Assembly (NCBI GenBank): GCA_934215405.1 | Contig: CAKPZU010000034.1 | Span: forward strand, 1-17,834 | Source of the DNA: an uncultured Bacilli bacterium | Lineage (GTDB): Bacteria > Bacillota_I > Bacilli_A > RFN20 > CAG-631 | Direction of reading: 5' to 3' | Length of the DNA: 17,834 nt | Shown here: in pieces, positions 7,087 through 13,563 of the stretch | Position numbering within the stretch: the stretch's first letter is position 1 | Layout of the letters: every line of letters starts with the position of its first letter | Position numbers and translations under genes: made by a program | The notes under the pieces: model-generated | Databases searched by the model: none | Seen by the model: only the letters and a program-made list of their open reading frames with translations | Told to the model about the DNA's origin: nothing

Positions 7087-7991
7087 TGATTATTTTATTT
7101 GCAAGTAATGTTGGTTGGATTATTGTTGGTTGTATTGCTTTAGTATTAATTTTAATTGCCTTAATTTCAAGTATTGTTGTTGTTCGTCAAACTGAAGCAT
7201 TTATTGTTGAAAGAATTGGTAAATATCGTGCAACATTAGATGTTGGATTCCACCTTATAGCCCCATTTTTTGATAGAGTAGTTAAAAAGGTTTCTTTAAA
7301 AGAGCATGTTGCAGACTTTAAACCACAGCCTGTTATTACTAAAGATAATGTTACAATTCAAATTGATACAGTTGTTTATTATCAAATTACAGATGCCAAA
7401 TTATTTACATATGGTGTATCTAATCCTATGTCAGCAATTGAAAACTTAACTGCAACAACCTTAAGAAATATTATCGGTGAGCTTGAGCTTGATGCAACAT
7501 TAACATCTCGTGATGTAATAAATTCAAAAATGCGTTTAATATTAGATGAAGCTACAGACCCTTGGGGTATTAAAGTAAGACGTGTTGAATTAAAAAATAT
7601 TATTCCACCTCGTGATATACAAGAGGCTATGGAAAAGCAAATGCGCGCTGAACGTGAAAGACGTGAGAACATTCTTCAAGCAGTAGGTGAAAAAAAATCT
7701 GCAATTTTAATTGCTGAAGGTGAAAAAGAATCAATGGTACTACGTGCTGAAGCTAAAAAAGCTGCTTTAATTGCTGAAGCAGAAGGTATTTCAAAATCAA
7801 TTCAGCTAATTAATGAAGCTAATCCTACTAAAGCTTATTTAACCTTAAAAGGATATGAAGCAATGGAAAAAATTGCTGATGGTAAATCAACTAAGCTTAT
7901 TTTACCTAGTGAATTAACAAATATTACTTCATTAACTGCAGCAGCTGTTGAAACAATTAACACAATGAAAAATAAAGAAGAGAAAAAATAA
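7086..7991 (+). CDS. SPFH/stomatin-family protein (QmcA/HflC-like)
   Basis: A membrane-anchored scaffold of the stomatin group. One N-terminal membrane segment (about 9-33) precedes an SPFH domain (about 34-190), with typical stretches QTEAFIVERIGKY (35-47), DVGFHLIAPFFDRV and DNVTIQIDTVVYYQ. Then comes a charged, Ala/Glu-rich coiled coil (about 195-250) with repeated AEG/AEA units, and a short tail rich in Thr. Length (301 residues) matches bacterial stomatins. It is not the flotillin (YqfA/FloA) type, whose coiled coil is much longer. It overlaps nfeD by one base and forms the classic NfeD-stomatin pair, linked in other bacteria to membrane organisation and membrane-protein quality control; the exact role here is not visible. 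A good terminator follows. Start is the overlapping ATG; no separate strong ribosome binding site is needed if translation is coupled. Confidence 0.93.
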   Translation: MIILFASNVGWIIVGCIALVLILIALISSIVVVRQTEAFIVERIGKYRATLDVGFHLIAPFFDRVVKKVSLKEHVADFKPQPVITKDNVTIQIDTVVYYQITDAKLFTYGVSNPMSAIENLTATTLRNIIGELELDATLTSRDVINSKMRLILDEATDPWGIKVRRVELKNIIPPRDIQEAMEKQMRAERERRENILQAVGEKKSAILIAEGEKESMVLRAEAKKAALIAEAEGISKSIQLINEANPTKAYLTLKGYEAMEKIADGKSTKLILPSELTNITSLTAAAVETINTMKNKEEKK

Positions 7992-7998
7992 TGTATTG

Positions 7999-8042
7999 AA
8001 AACTATAGATTGAAGAAAAGCTTTCTATAGTTTTTATTTTTT
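7999..8042 (+). terminator. Rho-independent terminator of the nfeD-stomatin operon
   Basis: An 11-bp perfect stem (AAAACTATAGA at 7999-8009 with TCTATAGTTTT at 8024-8034) closes a 14-nt loop and runs into TTTTTATTTTTT. It begins eight bases after the stomatin stop codon. Confidence 0.8.
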
Positions 8043-8067
8043 GCATAGTATATATTGGGTGATATTC

Positions 8068-8439
8068 ATGATTAATAATAGTTTTCAGCAATCATTGTAT
8101 GCAGGCATGCAACCAGCATTTTTAAATGTTATAAAGCCAAAAAAAAGTTTTTCAACAAAGCTTATTTCAAAGGACTTATTATCAAGCTTAAATGGCATTA
8201 TAAATGGCGCCCAAAAAATGATTAAAATATATGATCAAGCTATGCCAATTATAAGTCAAACTAAGCCGATGATCGATAATATAAGAACAACCTTTAGGGT
8301 TGCCAAGGTATTTAAAAAAATGAATAACGGAAATTCGCTTGAAAAGGCGTTTGATAATTTACCTGATTATGATGAAGTAATTAATGATAAAGTGGTAGAA
8401 AAGGAAGATATAAAGATAGCCAATCCATTTATCCCATGA
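8068..8439 (+). CDS. yqfQ: YqfQ-like (VrrA) protein
   Basis: A 123-residue soluble protein of unknown function resembling the YqfQ/VrrA family. The recognisable part is the middle (about 37-90), an amphipathic helical stretch of the form NGIINGAQKMIKIYDQAMPI followed by KPMIDNIRTTFRVAKVFKKM, similar in layout to the conserved core of YqfQ. The Gly/Gln-rich N-terminal repeats found in many Bacillus members are absent. The tail is acidic and disordered-looking. The main support is synteny: in Bacillus subtilis yqfQ sits next to ispH (yqfP), and here ispH follows 30 nt downstream. The ATG at 8068 is chosen because GGGTGA lies six bases upstream; an in-frame TTG at 8041 lies inside the upstream terminator. 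The stop is TGA. Confidence 0.6.
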   Translation: MINNSFQQSLYAGMQPAFLNVIKPKKSFSTKLISKDLLSSLNGIINGAQKMIKIYDQAMPIISQTKPMIDNIRTTFRVAKVFKKMNNGNSLEKAFDNLPDYDEVINDKVVEKEDIKIANPFIP

Positions 8440-8445
8440 TATAAT
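8437..8445 (+). promoter_or_regulatory. Possible extended -10 promoter for ispH
   Basis: TGATATAAT is a perfect extended -10 element (TG-N-TATAAT) whose TGA is the stop codon of the yqfQ-like gene. It lies 24 bases upstream of the ispH start. There is no clear -35 box, which extended -10 promoters can do without. ispH may also be read from upstream. Confidence 0.42.
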
Positions 8446-8469
8446 TGTATTTAGAAAGTAGTTGATGGT

Positions 8470-9327
8470 ATGACAAAAGTTTATTTATTAAAGCCTTATG
8501 GATATTGCATTGGCGTTAATAACGTTATTGAACAATTAAAAGAAATTATAAAAGACAACAAAGGCCGTAAGCCAATTTATTGTATTGGAGAAATTGTTCA
8601 CAATAATATTGTTAATAATTGGCTAATGTCGCAAAATATAAATGTTATAGTAGGAGACAAAGAAAAAGGCATTGATAAAATAACTGATGGTATAGTGATT
8701 TTTCAAGCACATGGCACTGATGAAAAAATTGTAAAAAAAGCAAAGGATAAAGGTTTAATTGTATATGATGCTATTTGTCCATTTGTAAAAAAGGGTTTTG
8801 AAATAATTAAAAAGAAATTATCTCTAGGTTATGATGTTATATACATTGGTATACGTAATCATCCAGAGGCTGATGCTGCTTTATCAATTGATAAATCCAT
8901 TCACTTTATTAATAATATTTCTGATATAAATACTTTAAATATAAACAATAATAAAATTATTGCCATTAACCAAACAACATTATCAATTACGGACTTATAT
9001 AACTTATATAATAAATTGAAAGAAAAATTTCCTAATATTGAAATTGTTGATGAAATATGTAACTCTACAAGATTAAGACAAGAAAGCTTACTTAATTATC
9101 CTTTAGATACAAACTATATAATAGTAATCGGAGGAAAAAATTCAAATAATACAAAATCCTTATACGAAATTGCTAAAAAGAAATGCAAAAATGTCTTTTT
9201 AGTTAGTGATTTAAAGGAAATAGATTGCATTAAAATAAATAGTAATAGTAGTGTATTAATAGTATCTGGTGCCTCTACTCCAAATGACTTAGTCCATGAA
9301 ATAATTAAAAAAGTTGAAAAACTTTAA
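8470..9327 (+). CDS. ispH: 4-hydroxy-3-methylbut-2-enyl diphosphate reductase
   Basis: Catalyses the last step of the MEP pathway, reducing HMBPP to isopentenyl and dimethylallyl diphosphate with a [4Fe-4S] cluster. The three cluster cysteines are Cys13 (GYCIGV), Cys103 (DAICPFV) and Cys197 (DEICNSTRLRQ). Substrate-binding residues of the family are visible at EIVHNN (His44), QAHGT (His81), NHPEADA (His131), NQTTLS (167-172), GGKNSNNTKSLYE (221-233) and VSGASTPNDLV (265-275). The 285-residue length is typical of Bacteroides/clostridial-size enzymes; no C-terminal S1 fusion is present. The product feeds undecaprenyl phosphate for cell-wall synthesis and other isoprenoids. The ribosome binding site is weak (GTTGATGG, close to the ATG). 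It lies between the yqfQ-like gene and the tRNA operon. Assignment is very secure. Confidence 0.96.
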   Translation: MTKVYLLKPYGYCIGVNNVIEQLKEIIKDNKGRKPIYCIGEIVHNNIVNNWLMSQNINVIVGDKEKGIDKITDGIVIFQAHGTDEKIVKKAKDKGLIVYDAICPFVKKGFEIIKKKLSLGYDVIYIGIRNHPEADAALSIDKSIHFINNISDINTLNINNNKIIAINQTTLSITDLYNLYNKLKEKFPNIEIVDEICNSTRLRQESLLNYPLDTNYIIVIGGKNSNNTKSLYEIAKKKCKNVFLVSDLKEIDCIKINSNSSVLIVSGASTPNDLVHEIIKKVEKL

Positions 9328-9345
9328 CAAAATTAAAAAAAACTA

Positions 9346-9374
9346 TTTACAAATCTTGAAATTTATTGTATTAT
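9346..9374 (+). promoter_or_regulatory. Promoter of the tRNA operon
   Basis: TTTACA (9346-9351) and TATTAT (9369-9374) are separated by 17 bp, close to the sigma-A consensus. The first tRNA begins 24 bases past the -10 box. No terminator is seen between ispH and this promoter, so some read-through from ispH is possible. Confidence 0.7.
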
Positions 9375-9397
9375 AACAAAGCAATGAAAGTGAAAGA

Positions 9398-9473
9398 GGG
9401 GCCTTAGCTCATCTGGAAGAGCGCCTGCCTTGCAAGCAGGAGGTGGCGGGTTCGATCCCCGTAGGCTCCACCA
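9398..9473 (+). tRNA. tRNA-Ala (anticodon TGC)
   Basis: A 76-nt tRNA with encoded CCA. The acceptor arms GGGGCCT and AGGCTCC pair over 7 bp with one G-T. The anticodon loop CTTGCAA sits between CCTGC and GCAGG. The T loop is TTCGATC. First gene of the operon. Confidence 0.97.
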
Positions 9474-9503
9474 CTTTTATTAAAAAAAGTACCTTGTATA
9501 TAT

Positions 9504-9581
9504 GGCGGTGTAGCCCAGTTGGTTGAGAGCGACCGGCTCATACCCGGTAGGTCGAGGGTTCAAGTCCCCCCGCCGCTACCA
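9504..9581 (+). tRNA. Elongator tRNA-Met (anticodon CAT)
   Basis: A 78-nt tRNA with encoded CCA and anticodon loop CTCATAC. The acceptor GGCGGTG/CGCCGCT with a terminal G1-U72 matches the elongator tRNA-Met of Bacillus, which separates it from the initiator and Ile2 tRNAs of the same cluster. Two stems hold A-C oppositions: GCCC with GAGC in the D stem and GAGGG with CCCCC in the T stem. The D loop is one base longer than usual. It is still the only elongator Met candidate in the window. Confidence 0.9.
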
Positions 9582-9588
9582 TGATGAT

Positions 9589-9664
9589 GGACCCTTAGCT
9601 CAATGGTTAGAGCTCCCGGCTCATAACCGGTTGGTTGTGGGTTCAAGTCCTACAGGGTCCACCA
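9589..9664 (+). tRNA. tRNA-Ile2 (anticodon CAT, lysidine type)
   Basis: A 76-nt tRNA with a perfect acceptor stem GGACCCT/AGGGTCC, anticodon loop CTCATAA and encoded CCA. The body is close to the Bacillus tRNA-Ile(CAU), whose C34 is converted to lysidine by TilS so that it reads AUA. An anticodon-stem end pair C27-U43 is mismatched. Assignment as Ile2 rather than Met rests on this overall likeness. Confidence 0.85.
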
Positions 9665-9773
9665 TTAATATTCGGAGGAATACCCAAGCGGTTGAAGGGT
9701 CCGGTCTTGAAAACCGGTAGATCGGGAAACTGGTGCGGGGGTTCGAATCCCTCTTCCTCCGCCATTAATATTC
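9658..9773 (+). repeat. Direct repeat flanking tRNA-Ser
   Basis: A 16-nt unit, TCC(A/G)CCATTAATATTC, occurs at 9658-9673 and 9758-9773, exactly 100 bp apart, with one difference. Each copy consists of the 3' end of a tRNA including CCA plus an identical 9-10 nt spacer. The two copies bracket the tRNA-Ser gene, consistent with duplication or insertion during growth of the tRNA array. Confidence 0.75.
9674..9764 (+). tRNA. tRNA-Ser (anticodon TGA)
   Basis: A 91-nt class II tRNA with acceptor GGAGGAA/TTCCTCC, discriminator G and encoded CCA. The anticodon loop CTTGAAA lies between CCGGT and ACCGG. The long variable arm (about TAGATCGGGAAACTGGTGC) is typical of tRNA-Ser. Confidence 0.97.
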
Positions 9774-9792
9774 ACATTGCTTTTTCTTACAT

Positions 9793-9867
9793 CGCGGGGT
9801 AGAGCAGTGGTAGCTCGTCGGGCTCATAACCCGGAGGCCGGTGGTTCAAATCCATCCCCCGCAACCA
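9793..9867 (+). tRNA. Initiator tRNA-fMet (anticodon CAT)
   Basis: A 75-nt tRNA with the diagnostic unpaired C1-A72 end (CGCGGGG/CCCCGCA) and three G-C pairs next to the anticodon loop (TCGGG CTCATAA CCCGG). The D loop is two bases shorter than in most Bacilli. CCA is encoded. Confidence 0.96.
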
Positions 9868-9883
9868 AATTGAATAAAAATAC

Positions 9884-9959
9884 GGTCTAGTGGTGTAGCG
9901 GTTAACATGCCTCCCTGTCACGGAGGAGATCGTGGGTTCGATTCCCATCTAGATCGCCA
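9884..9959 (+). tRNA. tRNA-Asp (anticodon GTC)
   Basis: A 76-nt tRNA with acceptor GGTCTAG/CTAGATC, discriminator G and encoded CCA. The anticodon loop CTGTCAC lies between CCTCC and GGAGG. Confidence 0.97.
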
Positions 9960-9970
9960 TTTTTTTAAAA

Positions 9971-10046
9971 GGCCCGGTAGCTCAGCTGGTAGAGCGGAGG
10001 ACTGAAAATCCTTGTGTCGCCGGTTCAATCCCGGCTTGGGCCACCA
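9971..10046 (+). tRNA. tRNA-Phe (anticodon GAA)
   Basis: A 76-nt tRNA with acceptor GGCCCGG/TTGGGCC (two G-T pairs at the inner end), anticodon loop CTGAAAA, T loop TTCAATC and encoded CCA. Last gene of the operon; a terminator starts 11 bases later. Confidence 0.97.
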
Positions 10047-10056
10047 TCTAGAAATT

Positions 10057-10086
10057 AAAGTGAGCTAAATAGCTCACTTTTTTTAT
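10057..10086 (+). terminator. Rho-independent terminator of the tRNA operon
   Basis: A perfect 10-bp stem (AAAGTGAGCT at 10057-10066 with AGCTCACTTT at 10071-10080) and a 4-nt AAAT loop run into a T tract. Confidence 0.92.
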
Positions 10087-10118
10087 TAATAATTTATTTT
10101 ATAGGAGCTCTGATAACT

Positions 10119-10973
10119 ATGAAAATTGCCACTGAATGGAAAGATTATGAAATAATAGCAACTGGTGATGGTGAAAAACTTGAAAGGTGGAAAAATTTTT
10201 ATCTTTTAAGACCGGATCCACAAATTATTTGGAAAAAGCAAAACGATTTTGAAAAATTAGTTTCTTTAGATGCTCACTACCATAGATTTAATAATGGCGG
10301 TGGAAAATGGGAAATTCTAAAAGAATTGCCTGAAGAATGGATTGTTAAATATAAAAATTTAGCATTTTATGTAAAACCTATGGGATTTAAACACACAGGA
10401 TTATTTCCAGAGCAAGCCGTTAATTGGGATATGATGATAGATTTAATAAAAAAAGCTAATCGTCCTATTAACGTTTTAAATTTATTTGCATATACTGGTG
10501 GTGCAAGTGTTGCTTGTGCAAGTGCCAATGCTAGTGTTGTCCATGTAGATTGTGCAAAGCAAATGATTGAAAGAGCAAAAAGAAACATGGAATTAAGTGG
10601 ACTTAAGGATAAAAGTGTAAGGTACATTGTTGATGATTGTAAAAAATTCGTTGAACGCGAAATAAGACGCGGTCATAAATATGATGCTATTATCATGGAC
10701 CCACCAAGCTTTGGAAGAAGTGATAATAGTGTTTGGAAGCTTGAGGATGATTTATACGACTTTGTAAAGCTATGCAATCAATTACTATCTGATAAGCCAT
10801 TATTCGTATTAATTAATAGCTATACTACTGGCCTTGGAGAAACAGTAATTGAAAACATATTAAGGCTATGTATTGATAAAGATGGCACATTTGAATCTTA
10901 TGAGGTTGGTTTACCAACAAAAGAAAATATTAATTTACCATGTGGCTGTAGTGCTGTTTTCATTGGTAAATAA
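10119..10973 (+). CDS. Class I SAM-dependent methyltransferase (RlmI/K-like catalytic domain)
   Basis: A 284-residue methyltransferase resembling the catalytic part of the RlmI/RlmK group (COG1092), which methylates 23S rRNA bases; the actual target here is inferred only. The SAM-binding motif I is NLFAYTGGASVA (121-132), preceded by HTGLFPEQ (92-99), which matches the GLF(L)DQR-type entrance of this group. The acidic post-motif-I residue is Asp144 (VHVDCAKQ). The catalytic DPPSFGR motif is at 194-200. No N-terminal PUA RNA-binding domain is seen; residues 1-90 are a shorter beta-rich domain. The ATG follows AGGAGC by about ten bases, just past the tRNA terminator. The nucleotidyltransferase gene follows after 14 nt, so the two are probably one transcript, although no functional link is evident. 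Confidence 0.85.
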   Translation: MKIATEWKDYEIIATGDGEKLERWKNFYLLRPDPQIIWKKQNDFEKLVSLDAHYHRFNNGGGKWEILKELPEEWIVKYKNLAFYVKPMGFKHTGLFPEQAVNWDMMIDLIKKANRPINVLNLFAYTGGASVACASANASVVHVDCAKQMIERAKRNMELSGLKDKSVRYIVDDCKKFVEREIRRGHKYDAIIMDPPSFGRSDNSVWKLEDDLYDFVKLCNQLLSDKPLFVLINSYTTGLGETVIENILRLCIDKDGTFESYEVGLPTKENINLPCGCSAVFIGK

Positions 10974-10987
10974 TAAGGAGGAATACA

Positions 10988-11863
10988 ATGCAATTAGTTA
11001 TATTAGCAGCTGGAATGGGAAGCCGTTTTGGCGGATTAAAACAAATTGAACCAATTGATAAAAACGGAAATTTCATAATCGATTATTCTATAAACGATGC
11101 TATTGAAGCCGGATTTGATGATGTTATTTTCATTATAAAAAAAGAAATGGAAGAAACATTTAAAAATACAATTGGCAAAAGATTCGAAAATAAAATTCAT
11201 ATAAGCTATGCATTTCAAAATAATGACATTGAAGGTAGAATAAAGCCTCTTGGTACTGCTCATGCTATTTTATCAGCTAAAGATAAAATAAAAGGAAATT
11301 TTATGATTATTAATGCTGATGATTATTATGGAAAGGAATCTTACAAGCTAGCTAGTGATTGTATGAAATCATTAAGCAATAACAATTATGCTAATATTGT
11401 TTTTGAAGCTATAAACACAATAACTGAAAATGGTAGCGTTAAGCGTGGCATTTGTTTTGAAAATAAAAATCATGAACTAACATCCATTGTTGAATCAAGC
11501 ATTGTAAAAACAAGTGATAATAAGCTATTTGCAACACCACTTGATAAAAAAGAAGGCTTTTATATAGACAATAATCAATTAGTTTCAATGAATATGTTTA
11601 TATTTACTCATGATATTTTAAATATATTAGAAGATGAATACAGAATTTTCTTAAAGGAAAATCAAAACGATTTATCCACATGTGAATTTTTAATTCCTTC
11701 AGTAGTTTCTAAGCTTGTTAGCCAAAATAAGGTTAATGTAAAGCTAATAAAAACACCTTCAGTTTGGTATGGCGTTACTTATAAGGAAGATAAAGAAAAA
11801 GTTGTGAATGCCTTAAAGAAAATGGTAGATGAAGGAAAATATAATAACATTTGTAAGATGTAA
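10988..11863 (+). CDS. Sugar-phosphate-type nucleotidyltransferase
   Basis: A 291-residue enzyme of the NTP-transferase fold that would move a nucleotide onto a sugar phosphate or similar acceptor. The nucleotide-binding signature is LAAGMGSRFGGLKQ (6-19). The PLGTAHAIL (87-95) segment and the NADDYYG motif (109-115, metal-binding Asp) follow in family order. Length and motif order resemble UTP-glucose-1-phosphate uridylyltransferase-like proteins, but the LAAGMGSRFGG form is also found in unassigned and choline/amino-sugar-phosphate relatives, so the substrate is left open. No left-handed beta-helix acyltransferase domain is fused at the C-terminus. A strong AAGGAGG lies seven bases before the ATG. 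It is downstream of the methyltransferase gene. No clear terminator follows. Confidence 0.85.
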   Translation: MQLVILAAGMGSRFGGLKQIEPIDKNGNFIIDYSINDAIEAGFDDVIFIIKKEMEETFKNTIGKRFENKIHISYAFQNNDIEGRIKPLGTAHAILSAKDKIKGNFMIINADDYYGKESYKLASDCMKSLSNNNYANIVFEAINTITENGSVKRGICFENKNHELTSIVESSIVKTSDNKLFATPLDKKEGFYIDNNQLVSMNMFIFTHDILNILEDEYRIFLKENQNDLSTCEFLIPSVVSKLVSQNKVNVKLIKTPSVWYGVTYKEDKEKVVNALKKMVDEGKYNNICKM

Positions 11864-11930
11864 TACTATTTTCGACATATTTTTTTAATACTTTAGCATA
11901 TACTATTATTATATTAGGAAGGGCACATAT

Positions 11931-12260
11931 ATGATAGATTTAAAATATGCTAAAGAAAACATTAACAAATACAAATTTGATTATTCAGGATACTTAGTAA
12001 TCGTTGATACAATAAGAACAGCCGATATTATTGAAAATGGTGGCTTTTATCAAATGAAAAAGCAATTAATATATTTAAATAAAAAATATGAAAAGGAATT
12101 ATTATTTTTAAAAAAATATTTAGATGATACTACATTTTTATATAATATTAACAATTTAAAAGGCCAGCAAATAAAGAAAAAGCTAGAAGAGTTTAATAGT
12201 ATTCTTCCAGCCATTGGATATGTTAATTTAGGATTAATTAAAGAAATTATTAAAAATTAA
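11931..12260 (+). CDS. Small protein of unknown function
   Basis: Not recognised. The 109-residue product is charged and Lys-rich (calculated by eye as basic), mostly helical, with no signal peptide, membrane segment, Cys cluster or known motif. It contains an NINKYKFDYSGYLVIVDT segment near the N-terminus that could form a beta hairpin, then long amphipathic helices. A good ribosome binding site (AGGAAGGG) lies before the ATG, and codon use matches the neighbours, so it looks like a real gene. AT-rich upstream sequence contains -10-like boxes (TATACT at 11899-11904) without a matched -35. The last four bases overlap the stop codon of the convergent hemW gene, and a terminator hairpin for this gene lies inside hemW. 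Confidence 0.65.
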   Translation: MIDLKYAKENINKYKFDYSGYLVIVDTIRTADIIENGGFYQMKKQLIYLNKKYEKELLFLKKYLDDTTFLYNINNLKGQQIKKKLEEFNSILPAIGYVNLGLIKEIIKN

Positions 12261-13357
12261 TTTAAAAAATCAACTAAAATAGAATTTAATAATAAGCTAC
12301 CCTTAAAGGTAGTTTTTATTTTACCATTTTTTACAATTAGCAATTTATTATTAATATTTTTAGTAATTGCTTCCTTATATAAATCTAAAAGTGAAACATT
12401 AAATTTTTTATTAAAGCCATTGATATCTAATCCTTCATCTAAGCGTAAATTAAGCATTATTTCATCAAACATAATATCTTCCTTACTAAGAAATCCCTTT
12501 TCGCTTAAAGTGAAATTATTTTTGATATAAGTATTTATATTAGTATTATTAGTATACCTAATATTATATATATAACCAGAGGCAGCAAGCCCTAAAGCAT
12601 CATAATGCTTATTTTTCCAGTAAAGCTTATTGTGATATGATTGGTATTTTTTATACTTAGCAAATGAGGATATTTCATATCTTATAAAGCCATGCTTTTT
12701 TAACTCCTTATTTATTAGTTTGTACATTTTAGCTTGAATATTATCATTAACATTTGTAACTTTTTTAGCCCATAAGATAGTATTTTCTTCAATTAATAAG
12801 GAATAATAGGAAATATGTGTGATTGGTAAAGACATTGCTATACTAATATCTTCTTTTAATTCTTTTATTGATTGATTATTAATAGCAAAAATCATATCAA
12901 TAGAAACATTTTTAAAATATTTTTTAGCAAGTTTAATATTATCAATAGCCATTTGCTTATTATGATGCCTATTAAAATATTTAATATATTTTTCATTAAA
13001 TGTTTGTACGCCTATTGATAATCTATTTATTTTATTTTCTTTTAAAATTTTTAATAGTTCTTCATTTATATCTTCAACATTGCACTCAATGCTAAATTCA
13101 TAATTTTTATAAAGATGCTTACTTAATAATTGTAATAAGCCAATTAAATTATTTTTATCTACACATGAAGGTGTTCCACCGCCAATATAAATAGATTTAT
13201 ATTTTTTAGTTTTTAAAGTATTACATTGCAAAAAAAGCGATTTAAAATAATCATCTACTCTTTTTTGATTATAAATGAATTTTTTAAAATCGCAATATGT
13301 ACAAATATTTTTACAAAAAGGAATATGTATATATAGGCCTTTTGTATTAGACTTCAT
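12257..13357 (-). CDS. hemW: HemW-like radical SAM protein
   Basis: A 366-residue radical SAM protein of the HemN/HemW family, most like HemW, a heme-binding chaperone that is often mis-annotated as oxygen-independent coproporphyrinogen III oxidase. The [4Fe-4S] motif CxxxCxxC is Cys15, Cys19 and Cys22 (HIPFCKNICTYCDF). The SAM-binding GGGTPS is at 59-64, followed by SIECNVEDI and LSIGVQTFN, all in family order. A C-terminal HemN-type domain is present. The length and the absence of the extra N-terminal extension of true HemN favour HemW, as does the position after lepA, a common Firmicutes arrangement. Its ATG overlaps the end of the small membrane protein gene by 11 bases. The ribosome binding site (GAAGGAAAAG) is weakly placed. 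Whether this organism makes heme is not shown. Confidence 0.9.
   Translation of the reverse strand: MKSNTKGLYIHIPFCKNICTYCDFKKFIYNQKRVDDYFKSLFLQCNTLKTKKYKSIYIGGGTPSCVDKNNLIGLLQLLSKHLYKNYEFSIECNVEDINEELLKILKENKINRLSIGVQTFNEKYIKYFNRHHNKQMAIDNIKLAKKYFKNVSIDMIFAINNQSIKELKEDISIAMSLPITHISYYSLLIEENTILWAKKVTNVNDNIQAKMYKLINKELKKHGFIRYEISSFAKYKKYQSYHNKLYWKNKHYDALGLAASGYIYNIRYTNNTNINTYIKNNFTLSEKGFLSKEDIMFDEIMLNLRLDEGLDINGFNKKFNVSLLDLYKEAITKNINNKLLIVKNGKIKTTFKGSLLLNSILVDFLN
12294..12320 (+). terminator. Plus-strand terminator inside the hemW 3' coding region
   Basis: An 8-bp stem (AAGCTACC at 12294-12301 with GGTAGTTT at 12308-12315, one G-T) with a 6-nt loop runs into TTTTTATTTT on the plus strand. It would end the transcript of the small gene at 11931-12260. 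Read on the minus strand it has no T run, so it should not stop hemW early. Confidence 0.5.
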
Positions 13358-13550
13358 CTTTGTAATCTTTTCCTTCTTCTTTATCTTCTTCTTTTAAAAG
13401 CATATCAAGGTTTGATTTCATTTTGGATTCTTCTTCCTTTGTGAAGGTTCCTATTTTAAAATGCTTTCTAATAAACCAACATGCTAAGCAAACAGCAACA
13501 ACAGCAACTACTACTATAATATAACCAAAAGCCGAGGCAAATAAGATCAT
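13347..13550 (-). CDS. Small single-pass membrane protein between lepA and hemW
   Basis: Not assigned to a family. The 67-residue product has one strongly hydrophobic segment (about 3-25) followed by WFIRKHFK and a charged tail (KEEESKMKSNLDMLLKEEDKEEGKDYKDE) that is probably cytoplasmic. The start is the ATG at 13550, because a perfect AAAGGAGG lies seven bases upstream; a longer frame would begin inside that ribosome binding site. It starts 13 bases after the lepA stop and overlaps hemW by 11 bases, so it is embedded in the operon. The strong ribosome binding site and tight packing argue for a real gene. It may be a membrane anchor or regulator; nothing more can be read from it. Confidence 0.75.
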   Translation of the reverse strand: MILFASAFGYIIVVVAVVAVCLACWFIRKHFKIGTFTKEEESKMKSNLDMLLKEEDKEEGKDYKDEV

Positions 13551-13563
13551 ACGCAATCCTCCT

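Noticed and set aside
7382..7672. Minus-strand frame inside the stomatin gene
   Set aside because: The stomatin protein on the other strand is clearly conserved, and the frame has no ribosome binding site.
9523..9720. An open frame of about 65 codons across three tRNA genes
   Set aside because: It overlaps tRNA-Met, Ile2 and Ser completely and reflects their GC-rich conserved stems, with no ribosome binding site.
10367..10627. Minus-strand frame inside the methyltransferase gene
   Set aside because: It covers motif I of the methyltransferase in antisense and has no start signals.
12257..13357. True oxygen-independent coproporphyrinogen oxidase (HemN)
   Set aside because: The short N-terminus, 366-residue length and lepA neighbourhood fit HemW better.
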